This document shows, piece after piece, positions 33,112 to 43,468 of a stretch of DNA of 64,000 nucleotides. Made by a program: the position numbers and the translations under genes. The stretch lies in assembly GCA_963739375.1 (NCBI GenBank), contig CAVUAF010000018.1, forward strand, positions 62,001 through 126,000, given 5' to 3'. The notes below the pieces were generated by a model that saw only the letters and a list, made by a program, of their open reading frames with translations, did no database searches and was not told the origin of the DNA. This DNA is from CAVUAF01 sp963739375 (lineage in GTDB: Bacteria; Acidobacteriota; Terriglobia; Terriglobales; Acidobacteriaceae). The number at the start of each line of letters is the position of its first letter. Within the stretch, counting starts at the first letter, position 1.

Positions 33112-33948
33112 ATGGCTAGCACCGTGTGGAAGGGACATCTGACTTTTGGCCTGGTGTCGCTTCCGGTAAAAGTCTACAGCGCCGCCCGCAGCGAGACCGT
33201 GGGCTTCAACCAGCTCCACAAGAGCGACCACTCGCGCATCCGGCAGGTCACCTACTGCCAAGCGGAAGACAAGCCTGTCCCGCGCAGCGAACTGGTCAAG
33301 GGCTACGAGTACGAGAAAGACAAATACGTCGTCATCGACGACGAGGAAATCAAGAAGGTGACGCCGCGGACGGCGCGGGCGATGGAGATCCAGGAATTCG
33401 TGAAGGCGGCGGACGTGGACCCCATCTACTTCGAGAACTCCTATTACCTGGCCCCCGACGAAGCCGGCGAGAAGCCGTACGCGCTGCTGTTCGAGGCGCT
33501 GCGGCGCACCGAATACGTGGCGGTGGCGAAGATCGCGATGCACAACCGCGAGCACATCGTCATCCTGCGGCCGGGGCCGCGCGGCATCCTGCTCCACACC
33601 ATGTACTACCGCGACGAAATCCGCCAGGTAGACGAATTCCGCACCGATACCAACCTGGTCAAGGACAAGGAACTGGAGCTGGCCAGGATGCTGATCGAGT
33701 CGCTGGCCGCAGCCTTCGAACCGGAAAAATATCAGGACGAATTCCGCGCCAACCTCATGGCCATGATCCAGGCGAAGGTCGAGGGTAAGGAGACGGTGGC
33801 GGCGCCCGAGCCGCAGCAGTTGGCGCCGGTGATTGACATCCTGGAAGCACTGAAGATGAGTCTCGACCAGGTGAAGAAGCCGGTGCGCGCAGCCGAAGCG
33901 GCAGAGGAAGAGGCCGAAGCCCGGCCCAAACGCAGCAGGAAGGCGTAG
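33112..33948 (+). CDS. ku: Non-homologous end joining protein Ku
   Basis: Ku binds DNA double-strand ends as a homodimer ring and recruits LigD. The 278-residue protein opens with STVWKGHLTFGLVSLPVKVY, the bacterial Ku signature, followed by the core beta-barrel (GYEYEKDKYVVIDDEEIK; LRPGPRGILLHTMYY) and a Lys/Arg-rich C-terminal tail (RPKRSRKA). Length is normal. It pairs functionally with the divergent ligD and so gives the organism a complete two-protein NHEJ system. Confidence 0.95.
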   Translation: MASTVWKGHLTFGLVSLPVKVYSAARSETVGFNQLHKSDHSRIRQVTYCQAEDKPVPRSELVKGYEYEKDKYVVIDDEEIKKVTPRTARAMEIQEFVKAADVDPIYFENSYYLAPDEAGEKPYALLFEALRRTEYVAVAKIAMHNREHIVILRPGPRGILLHTMYYRDEIRQVDEFRTDTNLVKDKELELARMLIESLAAAFEPEKYQDEFRANLMAMIQAKVEGKETVAAPEPQQLAPVIDILEALKMSLDQVKKPVRAAEAAEEEAEARPKRSRKA

Positions 33949-34021
33949 GGCACGGCGGGGCAGCAATGACGCTGATATGACCAATTCCTAGCGGCAGCAG
34001 ACGCGTCGGCTCCAAGCGGAT

Positions 34022-34041
34022 GTTAGCCGCCGGCAGATCCG
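34022..34041 (-). other. Candidate cassette boundary (GGCTAAC core) after the TIR-like gene
   Basis: Just after the stop of the 34042 gene the minus strand reads CGGCGGCTAACATCC, with the GGCTAAC core at 34028-34022, then GCTTGGAGCCGACGCG. The stop-proximal CTAGCGG is answered by CCGCTAG about 50 bases further on. This resembles the start of an integron attC site, but no matching GTTAGCC end is seen. Confidence 0.25.
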
Positions 34042-35010
34042 CTAGTTCTGAACACCACGCTTGACTGCTTCGAGGTGAGCCAGAAGATTCTTCTCAACGA
34101 TCTTCTTTCCACCGATGCTGTCGTCATAATGAATCGCCCGATAGCCCTTGATATCGAACGGAACGTCACCGCTGTCTTGGCGCCGCACCAAGAGAATCGC
34201 CGGCTTCTCAAGAGCGTGCGCATAACCGAGTTCGTAGAACACGTTCGGATTGCGGGTGCTGATTTCAGCAACAACGGCGTGACTGCTCGCAATTTGTCGC
34301 TGGATATCATCCAAGATGATGCCTGGTGCCTGGATTTCGTCGACGCGAACAATCTCGAACCCGAGCTGGTCTTCGGCTACCGGCTTGATAACATCCTTGT
34401 ACAACGTCTCGAATGGTTCTGAGAATGGCATCATGACGAACACTCTGGGCCGACTGGTTTCGACGACCGTTTCACGGAAGATGACCTCGGCGTCGTCCCA
34501 GGCAAAGAGTCCCATTCCTTGACCCTCGAGTGGCTCACGAAGCAGGACGCTGACCACGCTGACCCCATCAACGGCCATCGACAGACTCTGAGCTTCCAGG
34601 CGGATTGACATTTCGTGGTCAACCTCCGGATTGATGTTCGTCAACCGACCGGCACTTGCCAGCGCCGAGAAGCCAAAGTTCGGTCGGAATTCGGAGACCG
34701 CATACGCACTGTTGTACGCACCGATCTGGGCTATGACGTGTCGTGTCGTTATGTCTTTGAAGCCGAGCAGCACGCCAGCCGTGGTCCTTTCATTTCGGGC
34801 CAGCTTGATACTCGTCCGAATGGTGCCATCGCGAAAGGTCTGACCGCCGACAGCCAAGCCGATGATGCTTTGTGGGTTGTCGGGGCCATGATAGATGGCT
34901 TCAGACCTCGAAAACGTCCACCGGCCGGCGAGTGCTGCCCACTTCTCTACTGGCTGGGGTCCTGACGGTTCTGGTTTGCCTCGACGCTGTCTACGCGATT
35001 TTCTCACCAC
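34042..35010 (-). CDS. LamG-like plus TIR/deoxyribosyltransferase-like protein
   Basis: I do not recognise a named gene. The 322-residue protein (GTG start) has an N-terminal all-beta domain resembling a concanavalin/LamG fold (about 25-185) and a C-terminal alpha/beta domain (about 190-315): RVFVMMPFSEPFETLYKDVI, then IASSHAVVAEISTRNPNVFY and ELGYAHAL. The Asn-Pro-Asn-Val-Phe-Tyr-Glu-Leu-Gly signature is shared by nucleoside 2-deoxyribosyltransferase-like and TIR-like domains, some of which cleave NAD in defence. The Glu is present. Its neighbour at 35101 carries a related domain. The gene is less GC-rich than its flanks. A defence role is inference. Confidence 0.65.
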   Translation of the reverse strand: MVRKSRRQRRGKPEPSGPQPVEKWAALAGRWTFSRSEAIYHGPDNPQSIIGLAVGGQTFRDGTIRTSIKLARNERTTAGVLLGFKDITTRHVIAQIGAYNSAYAVSEFRPNFGFSALASAGRLTNINPEVDHEMSIRLEAQSLSMAVDGVSVVSVLLREPLEGQGMGLFAWDDAEVIFRETVVETSRPRVFVMMPFSEPFETLYKDVIKPVAEDQLGFEIVRVDEIQAPGIILDDIQRQIASSHAVVAEISTRNPNVFYELGYAHALEKPAILLVRRQDSGDVPFDIKGYRAIHYDDSIGGKKIVEKNLLAHLEAVKRGVQN

Positions 35011-35032
35011 ATTCGTCTCCGAAGTTGAGCCC

Positions 35033-35095
35033 GGCTAACGCAACATTTCGGCCGTGGCGCTCATGATTTCACCGGCCGTCGGCGGGTGTGCAGCC
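35033..35095 (-). other. attC-like imperfect inverted repeat between the two TIR-like genes
   Basis: On the minus strand the gap runs from GGCTGCA (35095-35089) to GTTAGCC (35039-35033). Internal partly pairing blocks GGCCGGTG and CCACGGCC surround a loop. The GTTAGCC end and the position just after a stop codon fit an integron cassette recombination site. The opposite core GGCTGCA departs from the expected GGCTAAC. It is recorded as a candidate only. Confidence 0.3.
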
Positions 35096-35100
35096 GCTGG

Positions 35101-35790
35101 TCAGGCAACATACACGTCAGAGTACTTCCCCACGGTGCACTTCAGGACTCCGGCGGAATGAAGCCCCTTGAGCATCGTGTCTATCGCATCTTCAAGATAA
35201 TCTTGAGCCTGAAGGTGCTGAACGAGTTCGGCTCGACGCATCGTGGCCTTGCCGCCGAGGGCCTTCACGAGTTTCAGTGCCAGAGCTCGGCCACTTTTCT
35301 TTGCACCTTTTGACTTGTTCTTGAGAATCGTCCGCAAGGCCTTCTCAAATCGTTTCGTGTAGTCGTGTTCGCGGCAAAGCTTGTGGAGCTCCGATGCGAG
35401 GGTCGCTTCGGTCTTATACTGGACTCTCCGCATCCCGGTCAGATCTGAAATGATCGGATCTCCTGCAGAGGCCTTCTGGGCTGACTTGTGGGCGCTTAAG
35501 AAGATTGCGCGCGGCACCTCGATTCCCTCTGCGTACCCGTACTCGAGCGATACGTTCGCGTTGCCTCCTGTAGCATCGAACACGGCGTAGCTCGATGACC
35601 CAATCCGGGCCTTAATTACCTCGAACAAGGCCTTTGCGTCCTGGCCGTCATCACGCCCGACGATGGTGAAGTAGAGCGGGTACTTCTTCTCAAGTGTGTG
35701 GATGATCCGCTCGTACTTCGGTCGGACGTTCTTCCACGGCAATCCCACAAACACTTGATTGGTAGTGAAGTCTCGATGTGTTCCGGCCAT
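35101..35790 (-). CDS. TIR/deoxyribosyltransferase-like protein with C-terminal helical domain
   Basis: I do not recognise a named gene. The 229-residue protein begins NQVFVGLPWKNVRPKYERII and continues with SSSYAVFDATGGNANVSLEY and GYAEGI, the same nucleotide-binding layout (variable strand, D, then N-V-x-x-E-x-G) as in the C-terminal domain of the next gene. Residues about 135-229 are basic and helical and end in a winged-helix-like segment (MRRAELVQHLQAQDYLEDAI). It is upstream on the same strand as the LamG/TIR-like gene, 90 bases apart. The two could be effector and sensor of one system, but that is unproven. Confidence 0.6.
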   Translation of the reverse strand: MAGTHRDFTTNQVFVGLPWKNVRPKYERIIHTLEKKYPLYFTIVGRDDGQDAKALFEVIKARIGSSSYAVFDATGGNANVSLEYGYAEGIEVPRAIFLSAHKSAQKASAGDPIISDLTGMRRVQYKTEATLASELHKLCREHDYTKRFEKALRTILKNKSKGAKKSGRALALKLVKALGGKATMRRAELVQHLQAQDYLEDAIDTMLKGLHSAGVLKCTVGKYSDVYVA

Positions 35791-35952
35791 CGCTCTTCCT
35801 ATGCTGTATTAGGGAGGCAGTTCCGGCCTATTCTACGCTTGCCTTCAGCTTGATGGGCGGAATCCTGGAAGCGCTGCGCCACATCTTCCCGCGGCAGGGT
35901 TGCAAATCGCGCGGCGGGGCACTAGCCTCCTTCTTCTTTCCCGTCCCTGCGC

Positions 35953-38070
35953 ATGCCGGAGAATCCCAGCCCGCCGCTCCCGAATCGCGCGATTGCGCCG
36001 TTGTACGTGGCGGTGACGTTCCTCAGCGCCTTCCTGCTCTTCCAGGTCGAGCTGATCATGGGCAAGCTCCTGCTGCCGTGGTTTGGCGGGGTGGCGGCGG
36101 TGTGGGTCACGTGCCTGTTCTTCTTCCAGACGGTGCTGGTGCTGGGTTACGGCTACACGCATGGCACTGTGCGCCTCGACGGGCGAGCGCGATTCCGGCT
36201 GCACGCCGGGCTGCTGGGACTCTCGGCTGTGGTGCTGCTGGCGCCGGCGCTGGCGGGGAGCGCGCCGCTGATGCCGCGCCTGCTGCGGCAACTCGCGGGC
36301 GAGCAGCCGATGGCCGGCGTGCTGGAAGTGCTGGCGGTGAGTGTCGGATTCCCGTTCCTGATGCTAGCCTCCACCGCGCCGCTCCTGCAGGAGTGGTTTG
36401 CGCGCGGTGACGGCCGGTCGCCGTACCGGCTGTATGCGGTGTCGAACTTCGGGTCGCTGGCGGGGCTGCTGTCTTACCCGGTGCTGGTGGAGCCGCGACT
36501 GCGCCTGAGCACGCAAGCCTGGCTGTGGACCGGCGGCTACCTGCTCTTCGCCGCGGGCAGCGTGGCGTGCGGCTGGATGGCGAGCCGCGCGGCCGCGCCC
36601 GACAGTCCGGCCGAGGATCCCGCCGAGGCGGGCAGGGAAGCGCCGGGGCGCGTCGCGCTGTGGATCATCTTGCCGGCGGTGGCCTCGTCGCTGCTGGTCT
36701 CGACCACCAACTTCCTGACCCAGGATGTGGCGCCAGTGCCGCTGCTGTGGGCGGTGCCGCTGGCGCTGTACCTGGTCTCGTTCATCCTGGCCTTCAGCGG
36801 CGATTTCATTTACCGGCGCTGGGTGGTGTATCCGCTGACGGTGGTGGCGCTGGCGATTGCGTGCCGCGAGCTCTTCCACAGCGGCTTCGTGGCGATGAAG
36901 ATCGAGGTGGCGGTGTACAGCAGCGTGCTGCTGCTGGGTGCGCTGCTGTGTCACGGGGAGGTGGCGCGGCTGCGGCCGGCGCGGCGGCGGCTGACCCTGT
37001 TTTACCTGTGCCTGGCGGTGGGCGGCGCGCTGGGCAGCGCCTTCGCCGCGCTGCTGGCGCCGGCTTTCTTCCCCAATATCTGGGAGTTCCACCTGTCGCT
37101 CGGGGCGCTGGCCTGGGTGGCGTGGGCGGTGCGCTGGCGCGACCTGCGGCGCGTGGCGGTGCGGGTGGCGGCGCTGGCGGTGCCGGTGGCGTTCAGCGTG
37201 GTGCTGTACCGCAACGCCACCACCGCGCGCGAACCGGTGCTGCTGCGCGAGCGCAGCTTTTACGGCGTGATCACGGTGTACGAGCGGGAGCGCGACAACG
37301 CGCTGCAGCACGCGTACGAGCTCGACGATGGCCGCATCCTGCACGGGCTGCAACTGCGCAACCCGGAGTTCCGGCACATGGCCACCACGTACTACGGCGA
37401 AGAGAGCGGCGGCGGGATGGCGCTGCAGCACCATCCGCGGCGCTGGAATGCCGATCCCGCGCAGCGGGCGCTGCGGGTGGGGATGGTGGGGCTGGGCACG
37501 GGCACCATCGCGGCGTACGCGCAGCCCGGGGACTACTTCCGCGCCTACGAATTGAATCCGCAGATCCCGGCCCTGAGCTGGGGGCGCGATCCATTCTTTA
37601 CCTTCGTGCAGGATTGCCGCGGCAGCTTCGAGGTAGTGATGGGGGACGCGCGCATTTCGCTGGAGCGCGAAGCCGGGCGCGGCGAGCGGCAGCGCTTCGA
37701 CGTGCTGGTGCTCGACGCCTTCAGCGGCGACGCCATCCCGGTCCACCTGCTGACGCGCGAGGCGTTCCAGCTCTTCCTGCAGCACCTGCGCGACGCGCAG
37801 AGCGTGATTGCCGTGCACATTACCAACCAGAACGTGGACCTGGCGCCGGTGGTATGGCGCCTGGCGCAGGAATTCAAGTTGCACGGGCTGCGGGTGATCG
37901 CGCCGGAACGCGGCGAGGACATCGAAAACACCGATTGGATCCTGTTGTCGCGCCAGAAGCTGGAACTGCAGATGCCGCCGTTGACCAGCGATGTGCAGCA
38001 GTACGAGTGGGGGCGGCCGGGGCCGCTGTGGACCGACGACTTCAGCAACCTGTTCAGGGTGCTGAAGTGA
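35953..38070 (+). CDS. Polytopic membrane protein fused to spermidine-synthase-like domain
   Basis: The 705-residue protein has about a dozen hydrophobic segments in residues 15-420 (for example FLSAFLLFQVELIMGKLLLP). A cytoplasmic-type methyltransferase fold follows: GMVGLGTGTIAAYAQPGD, RAYELNPQI, and VLVLDAFSGDAIPVHLLTRE, which match spermidine synthase-like proteins. Such fused proteins are common in Acidobacteriota and Proteobacteria and their substrate is unknown. The N-terminal sequence is typical of this fusion family (QVELIMGK). Confidence 0.85.
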   Translation: MPENPSPPLPNRAIAPLYVAVTFLSAFLLFQVELIMGKLLLPWFGGVAAVWVTCLFFFQTVLVLGYGYTHGTVRLDGRARFRLHAGLLGLSAVVLLAPALAGSAPLMPRLLRQLAGEQPMAGVLEVLAVSVGFPFLMLASTAPLLQEWFARGDGRSPYRLYAVSNFGSLAGLLSYPVLVEPRLRLSTQAWLWTGGYLLFAAGSVACGWMASRAAAPDSPAEDPAEAGREAPGRVALWIILPAVASSLLVSTTNFLTQDVAPVPLLWAVPLALYLVSFILAFSGDFIYRRWVVYPLTVVALAIACRELFHSGFVAMKIEVAVYSSVLLLGALLCHGEVARLRPARRRLTLFYLCLAVGGALGSAFAALLAPAFFPNIWEFHLSLGALAWVAWAVRWRDLRRVAVRVAALAVPVAFSVVLYRNATTAREPVLLRERSFYGVITVYERERDNALQHAYELDDGRILHGLQLRNPEFRHMATTYYGEESGGGMALQHHPRRWNADPAQRALRVGMVGLGTGTIAAYAQPGDYFRAYELNPQIPALSWGRDPFFTFVQDCRGSFEVVMGDARISLEREAGRGERQRFDVLVLDAFSGDAIPVHLLTREAFQLFLQHLRDAQSVIAVHITNQNVDLAPVVWRLAQEFKLHGLRVIAPERGEDIENTDWILLSRQKLELQMPPLTSDVQQYEWGRPGPLWTDDFSNLFRVLK

Positions 38071-38088
38071 GCGGCGCCGCGCCGGCGG

Positions 38089-40419
38089 CTAAGCCAGTTC
38101 GGGCGCGGCGGGCGCGAGGCGGATTGCGAGCGTGCGGGTGCCAAGCACGGGATGCGTGGCGCGCAGCACGGCCGTCCCCGGCTGCTGCTGCGCCCGCACC
38201 CAGACGGCGCCGCAGCCTCCCATCAGGCTGAAGGGATTGTCGCCGATGAGCTCGGCCGGGCCGGCGAGCTCGAAGGTGATGGCCGCGGTCGAATAGCGGC
38301 GCAGGGCGCCGAATTCGTCGGCCACCTGGAGGACGACGCGCGTGGCATCGGCGCCGTCGGCGAGCAGTTCGGTGTCGTCGGCGGCGACGAGGAACTGCTG
38401 GTCCACCCCCTGGCTGGAGTAGTTCTTCTCAGCCACTTTCTTGCCGCCGAGGAAGCCTTCGAGGCGGAGGTCGGCCCAGGGGAAGCGGCCGAGGTCAAGC
38501 TGAAACGGCGGATGCGGGAGGTTGGGAAAACTGGCGCGGTCGGGGTCGGCCTCGACGACGCGGTCGCGCACGGTGAGCTTGAGGTGATCGCAGTTGGAGA
38601 AGACGACCGCCTTGCCGCCCGGCGGCAGGTTGCTGTGGTCGTCCCGCGCCGACCACGGAAACGCGGGCTCGAGGACGACTTCTTCGCCGGGATCGCACTG
38701 CGAGCGGTAGAAGAAGGCGGCGGGCTTGGGCAGGCGAAAGATGTCGCTGACGCCGTGGTAGCAAACGCGGTCGCCGGCGCCGAAGGAGCCGTGGGTATCG
38801 TAGTCGAAGGCGCACCAGCCGATGCCGCCGGCGTACTGCGGGCTGGAGCCGATCTGGTTGTGCACGCGCGCGTGCCGCAGGGCGTGCTCGGTGAGGCGCT
38901 CGCCGGGATCGCTCATCTTGGCCGGATAGGTGTGGCCGATGAATTCGGTGTTGAGGTAGCGCGGGTGGTTGGGCGGGCGGAGCGGGAAGCCGAAATCGTT
39001 CATGGTGAACACGTCTTCCAGCAGCTCGGAATCGTAGTTGTAGCGGATGCCGCCGGTCTGGCGCGTGGGGTCGAGGGCGTGGGCGAGGGCGTTGGTGCGG
39101 GTGTAGAAGTCGTGGAAGTCGCGCGATTCGTTGACGCGCACGCCCCAAAGCACGAGGGAGGGATGGTTCCAGTCGCGGCGAACCATGCGGCGGACGTTGT
39201 CCACCGCCAGCTCCTGCCAGGCCTGATCGCCGACATGCTGCCAGCCGGGAATTTCCTCCAGCACCAGCAGGCCGAGTTCGTCGCAGGCATCGAGAAAGTG
39301 CGGTGACTGCGGGTAGTGCGAGGTGCGCACGATGTTCAGCTTGAGTTCCTTTTTCAGGATCCATGCATCCCGCCGCTGCACGCGCGCCGGCATGGCCTGG
39401 CCGACCCAGGGAAAGGTCTGATGGCGGTTCAGGCCGCGGAGTTTCACGACCTTGCCATTCAGTTCGAAGCCGTGGCCGGTGAACTCGGCCGTGCGGAAGC
39501 CGAAGCGGCGGCGGTCTTCGTCGAGCACGGCCTGGTCGTCGCCCAGCAGGCGAACCACGACGGTGTAGAGGCGCGGCTGCTCGAGTTCCCAGCGCGCGAT
39601 GCCGGGGAGGTTGGCCAGTGTCAGGACATTCTCGACGGCGCCTTCGGGAGTGCGCTCGGGGCGGGCGACGAGCGGCTGGCTGGTCTGGGCGATGACGCGC
39701 TCGCCGTCGCGCAGCTCGGCGGCGAGGCGCAGGCCGGCGGGCGGCGTGGGCCGCAACGCGACAAAACAGGAAACGTCGAGGGTGGGGTGGTCGGCGAGCA
39801 CGTCGCGCGGGCGCACGCAAATGTTTTCGAGAAAGGCGGTGGCGGGCACCAGGCGCAGCGCGACGTCGCGGTAGATGCCGCCGAAGGTGAGGTAATCGAT
39901 GGCGCCGCCAAAGGGCGGGATGTCGGGACGTTCGCTGGAATCGAGCTCGACGACGAGGATGTTGTCGCGCTCCCCATCGACGTGCGGCGTCAACTCGAAG
40001 GAGAAGGGCGTGTAGCCGCCGCGGTACTCGCCGAGGTGCTGCCCGTTGATCCACACGGTCGCGGCGGTCATGGCGCCGTCGAAGTCCGCGAACACGGCGT
40101 GGCCGCGGGCCGCCGGCGGCAGCCGGAAGTGGCGCCGGTAGGTGGAGACGAACTGGTAGGACTTTTCGTCGAAGCTGTGCCAGGGAAGCCGGCGGTTGGT
40201 GTGCGGCACCGTGACCAGCTCGAAGCCGGAGTCGTCGAACTCGCGGGTGGTGGCGCCGGCGACGCGCTGGGGACTGAAGCGCCAGTTGCGGTTCAGGGGC
40301 AGCACCCGGCGGCCGAGGGTCGCGGTGCGCGACTGTGCGAGGGTTGCTTGCGGGCGCAGCGCGAGCAGGACCAGGGCGCCGGTGCCGGTTTTGAGGAAGT
40401 CGCGGCGGTGGACTGCCAT
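38089..40419 (-). CDS. Glycoside hydrolase family 2 (beta-galactosidase/glucuronidase-like)
   Basis: The 776-residue protein begins MAVHRRDFLKTGTGALVLLA, a Tat-type signal. It has the GH2 order: a jelly-roll sugar-binding domain (LPLNRNWRFSP onward), an Ig-like domain, then the TIM barrel (TSHYPQSPHFLDACDELGLL; acid/base Glu in WGVRVNES; probable nucleophile Glu in LNTEFIGH), then C-terminal beta domains. It should act on a beta-linked sugar in the periplasm or outside. The specificity is not readable. It is divergent from citrate synthase with a Crp-like palindrome between them. Confidence 0.9.
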   Translation of the reverse strand: MAVHRRDFLKTGTGALVLLALRPQATLAQSRTATLGRRVLPLNRNWRFSPQRVAGATTREFDDSGFELVTVPHTNRRLPWHSFDEKSYQFVSTYRRHFRLPPAARGHAVFADFDGAMTAATVWINGQHLGEYRGGYTPFSFELTPHVDGERDNILVVELDSSERPDIPPFGGAIDYLTFGGIYRDVALRLVPATAFLENICVRPRDVLADHPTLDVSCFVALRPTPPAGLRLAAELRDGERVIAQTSQPLVARPERTPEGAVENVLTLANLPGIARWELEQPRLYTVVVRLLGDDQAVLDEDRRRFGFRTAEFTGHGFELNGKVVKLRGLNRHQTFPWVGQAMPARVQRRDAWILKKELKLNIVRTSHYPQSPHFLDACDELGLLVLEEIPGWQHVGDQAWQELAVDNVRRMVRRDWNHPSLVLWGVRVNESRDFHDFYTRTNALAHALDPTRQTGGIRYNYDSELLEDVFTMNDFGFPLRPPNHPRYLNTEFIGHTYPAKMSDPGERLTEHALRHARVHNQIGSSPQYAGGIGWCAFDYDTHGSFGAGDRVCYHGVSDIFRLPKPAAFFYRSQCDPGEEVVLEPAFPWSARDDHSNLPPGGKAVVFSNCDHLKLTVRDRVVEADPDRASFPNLPHPPFQLDLGRFPWADLRLEGFLGGKKVAEKNYSSQGVDQQFLVAADDTELLADGADATRVVLQVADEFGALRRYSTAAITFELAGPAELIGDNPFSLMGGCGAVWVRAQQQPGTAVLRATHPVLGTRTLAIRLAPAAPELA

Positions 40420-40529
40420 AGTGGCGCCTATAGTAAAGCTTGCGGCGCCCTGCGCACCAACACCGTAGGGCGGCGCGCCGCGGCTGAGACAAGATTTCGC
40501 CGCCCCCTGGCCGCCGTGACCCAGGGTGC

Positions 40530-40543
40530 GTGACGGCGGTCAC
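40530..40543. promoter_or_regulatory. Crp-type palindrome GTGA-CGGCGG-TCAC
   Basis: A perfect GTGA-N6-TCAC site sits 118 bases before the citrate synthase ATG and 111 bases before the divergent GH2 gene. It belongs to a set of similar intergenic sites in the right part of the window. Confidence 0.5.
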
Positions 40544-40660
40544 TGCCATATCGCGCCGCCGTTTCTAGCATCGCGGCACGTGCCCCAGCATGCCGCGCCT
40601 GCGTGTGGCTGCGCGGACGCGCCCCGCGTGCCGAGCCTGCGCGGCGAGAAGGAGAAGACG

Positions 40661-41959
<1,299 letters not shown>

Positions 41960-41975
41960 GAAGCAGAACGGAAAA

Positions 41976-42002
41976 GGCGCCCGCCACGGCGGGCGCCTTT
42001 TT
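41976..42002 (+). terminator. Rho-independent terminator of citrate synthase
   Basis: GGCGCCCGCC pairs with GGCGGGCGCC around a tiny loop and is followed by TTTTT. The upstream AAAA also gives it a tail for the opposite strand, so it may serve the convergent universal stress gene too. Confidence 0.9.
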
Positions 42003-42061
42003 CTTGGCGGCGCGGCGCAGGCCTGCGCTGGCGCCGCGGCTCCCCTGCCACCGCGGCTGGT

Positions 42062-42937
42062 TCAGGCGCGCACCGTCAGCACCGGGCAGTGCGCCTCGTG
42101 GACGACGCGATGGGCGACCGACCACGGCAGATGGGTGGCGGCGCCGAGGGCCTTGGTGCCGTGCACCCCCATCACGATGATGTCCGCATCCTGCTCCCGG
42201 GCCACGTAGCTGATGTGCTCGGCGGCGGTGCCATACTCGGCGATGAAGACCGGTTCCCGCGGCAGCACCACGTCGGGCGGCAACAGCTTTCGCAGTTGTT
42301 CCCGTCCCTCGTGCAGCGCCCGGTAGGCAGCCTCGCTGGGCCAGTAGCCACCCTCGGTGAGCACATGCAGCATGATCAACTGCGCCTGCTCGTGCTGCGC
42401 CAGGAAGAGCGCGTAGGGCAGCGCATGCAACGAGGCGGCGGAGCAGTCGGTGGCGAAGAGGATGTGGCTGATCAGGGGATCGGGCGGCGCCTCCGGCAGG
42501 TGGGGCCCCACGGTCAGGACGGGGCAGCGCGACTGGCGGAAGATCTGCTCCGCGGCCGAGCCCATCACCAGCTTGCGCAGGCCGCCGCGCCCATGGGTGC
42601 CGACGATGACCAGGTCGTCGTGGTCACGGTCGACGGTGCGGGCCACCACCGCGGCCAGGTCTCCGGTCTCGACCACCGTCCGGTGCGCGACGCCCGCCAG
42701 CCGGCCCGATTCCTCCAGGTCGCGCCAGTGTTGCTCGGCCTCGCGGCGCGGGATGGAGAGGTCAAACTCGGCGTCCGGGGGCGGCGGCGCCAGTACATGC
42801 AGGAGCGAAAGGGATGCCTGACAGCGCGCGGCCAGCGCGATGCCGTAGCGCAACGCGCGTTCGGAAAAACGCGAAAAGTCCGTGGCAAGGAGAATGCGAG
42901 CGATTGCCACCGATGTGAGCACAGGCGCGCTCGTCAT
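42062..42937 (-). CDS. Tandem universal stress protein
   Basis: The 291-residue protein is two fused UspA domains. Domain 1 (about 12-145) has ILLATDFSRFSERAL and an ATP-binding pattern G-x2-G-x9-G-S (GTHGRGGLRKLVMGS). Domain 2 (about 155-290) has ILFATDCSAASLHAL and a degenerate nucleotide loop (GVHGTKALGAATHL). Such proteins help survival under starvation or low oxygen. Divergent from a small gene, it shares a 305-bp upstream gap with a perfect Crp-type palindrome, which fits stress-linked control. Confidence 0.92.
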   Translation of the reverse strand: MTSAPVLTSVAIARILLATDFSRFSERALRYGIALAARCQASLSLLHVLAPPPPDAEFDLSIPRREAEQHWRDLEESGRLAGVAHRTVVETGDLAAVVARTVDRDHDDLVIVGTHGRGGLRKLVMGSAAEQIFRQSRCPVLTVGPHLPEAPPDPLISHILFATDCSAASLHALPYALFLAQHEQAQLIMLHVLTEGGYWPSEAAYRALHEGREQLRKLLPPDVVLPREPVFIAEYGTAAEHISYVAREQDADIIVMGVHGTKALGAATHLPWSVAHRVVHEAHCPVLTVRA

Positions 42938-43126
42938 GGCACACCTCCTGGGGTTGGAAAAACGTGGCCAAGGGAGAGGCTGCGATCGCGTCCGGGAACG
43001 CAGCTAAGGAAGGGCGTGGCCCCGCGCCGGGACGCTGCACCCACGCGGCGACGCTGGTGGCCTGCGGCATACCTACTTCTCCGCCGAGAGCACAAGCCAA
43101 CTCTGGCCGCAGGGCGGGCCGGAGTC

Positions 43127-43142
43127 TGTGATAGCGGTCACA
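43127..43142. promoter_or_regulatory. Perfect Crp-consensus palindrome TGTGATAGCGGTCACA
   Basis: This 16-bp site matches the classical Crp consensus TGTGA-N6-TCACA exactly. It lies between the divergent universal stress gene (190 bases away) and the 62-residue gene (100 bases away). Confidence 0.65.
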
Positions 43143-43242
43143 GCCCCCGGTGGGGGACCGGGGGAGAGTTGATGGTGGAGCCGCCGCGGTGCCGGACCAG
43201 CGGGTGTTACCGCGGTCGACCGCCCGCCAGGGAGGAGAGCCT

Positions 43243-43431
43243 ATGGAATTGCAGTTGAGCGCCGCCGAATCCGAACTCCTGCTCCACATCCTCGAACAGC
43301 ATTTGCACGAACTGGCGCGCGAGATCGCGCACACCGACAATCGCCAGTTCCGGGCGCTCCTCAGGGCGCGCGAGGAACTCCTCGAAGGCCTGCAGCAGCG
43401 ACTGGAGGCGGGCGCCGCGGCCACCGCGTGA
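43243..43431 (+). CDS. 62-residue helical protein
   Basis: I do not recognise a named gene. The start ATG 43243 follows GGAGGAGAG at good spacing. The product is almost entirely helical (MELQLSAAESELLLHILEQH, then LRAREELLEGLQQRLEAG), acidic and Leu-rich, so a small coiled-coil dimer is likely. No membrane segment is present. It lies 100 bases downstream of the perfect Crp-type site, so it is probably co-regulated with the divergent universal stress gene. Confidence 0.65.
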   Translation: MELQLSAAESELLLHILEQHLHELAREIAHTDNRQFRALLRAREELLEGLQQRLEAGAAATA

Positions 43432-43468
43432 GGTGGCTGCCGATCTTCGGGCCCGCTGCGGAAGCAGC

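Noticed and set aside
38495..40549. A 684-codon minus-strand frame overlapping the GH2 gene
   Set aside because: It is an Arg/Pro-rich shadow of the GH2 gene in another frame with no domain resemblance.
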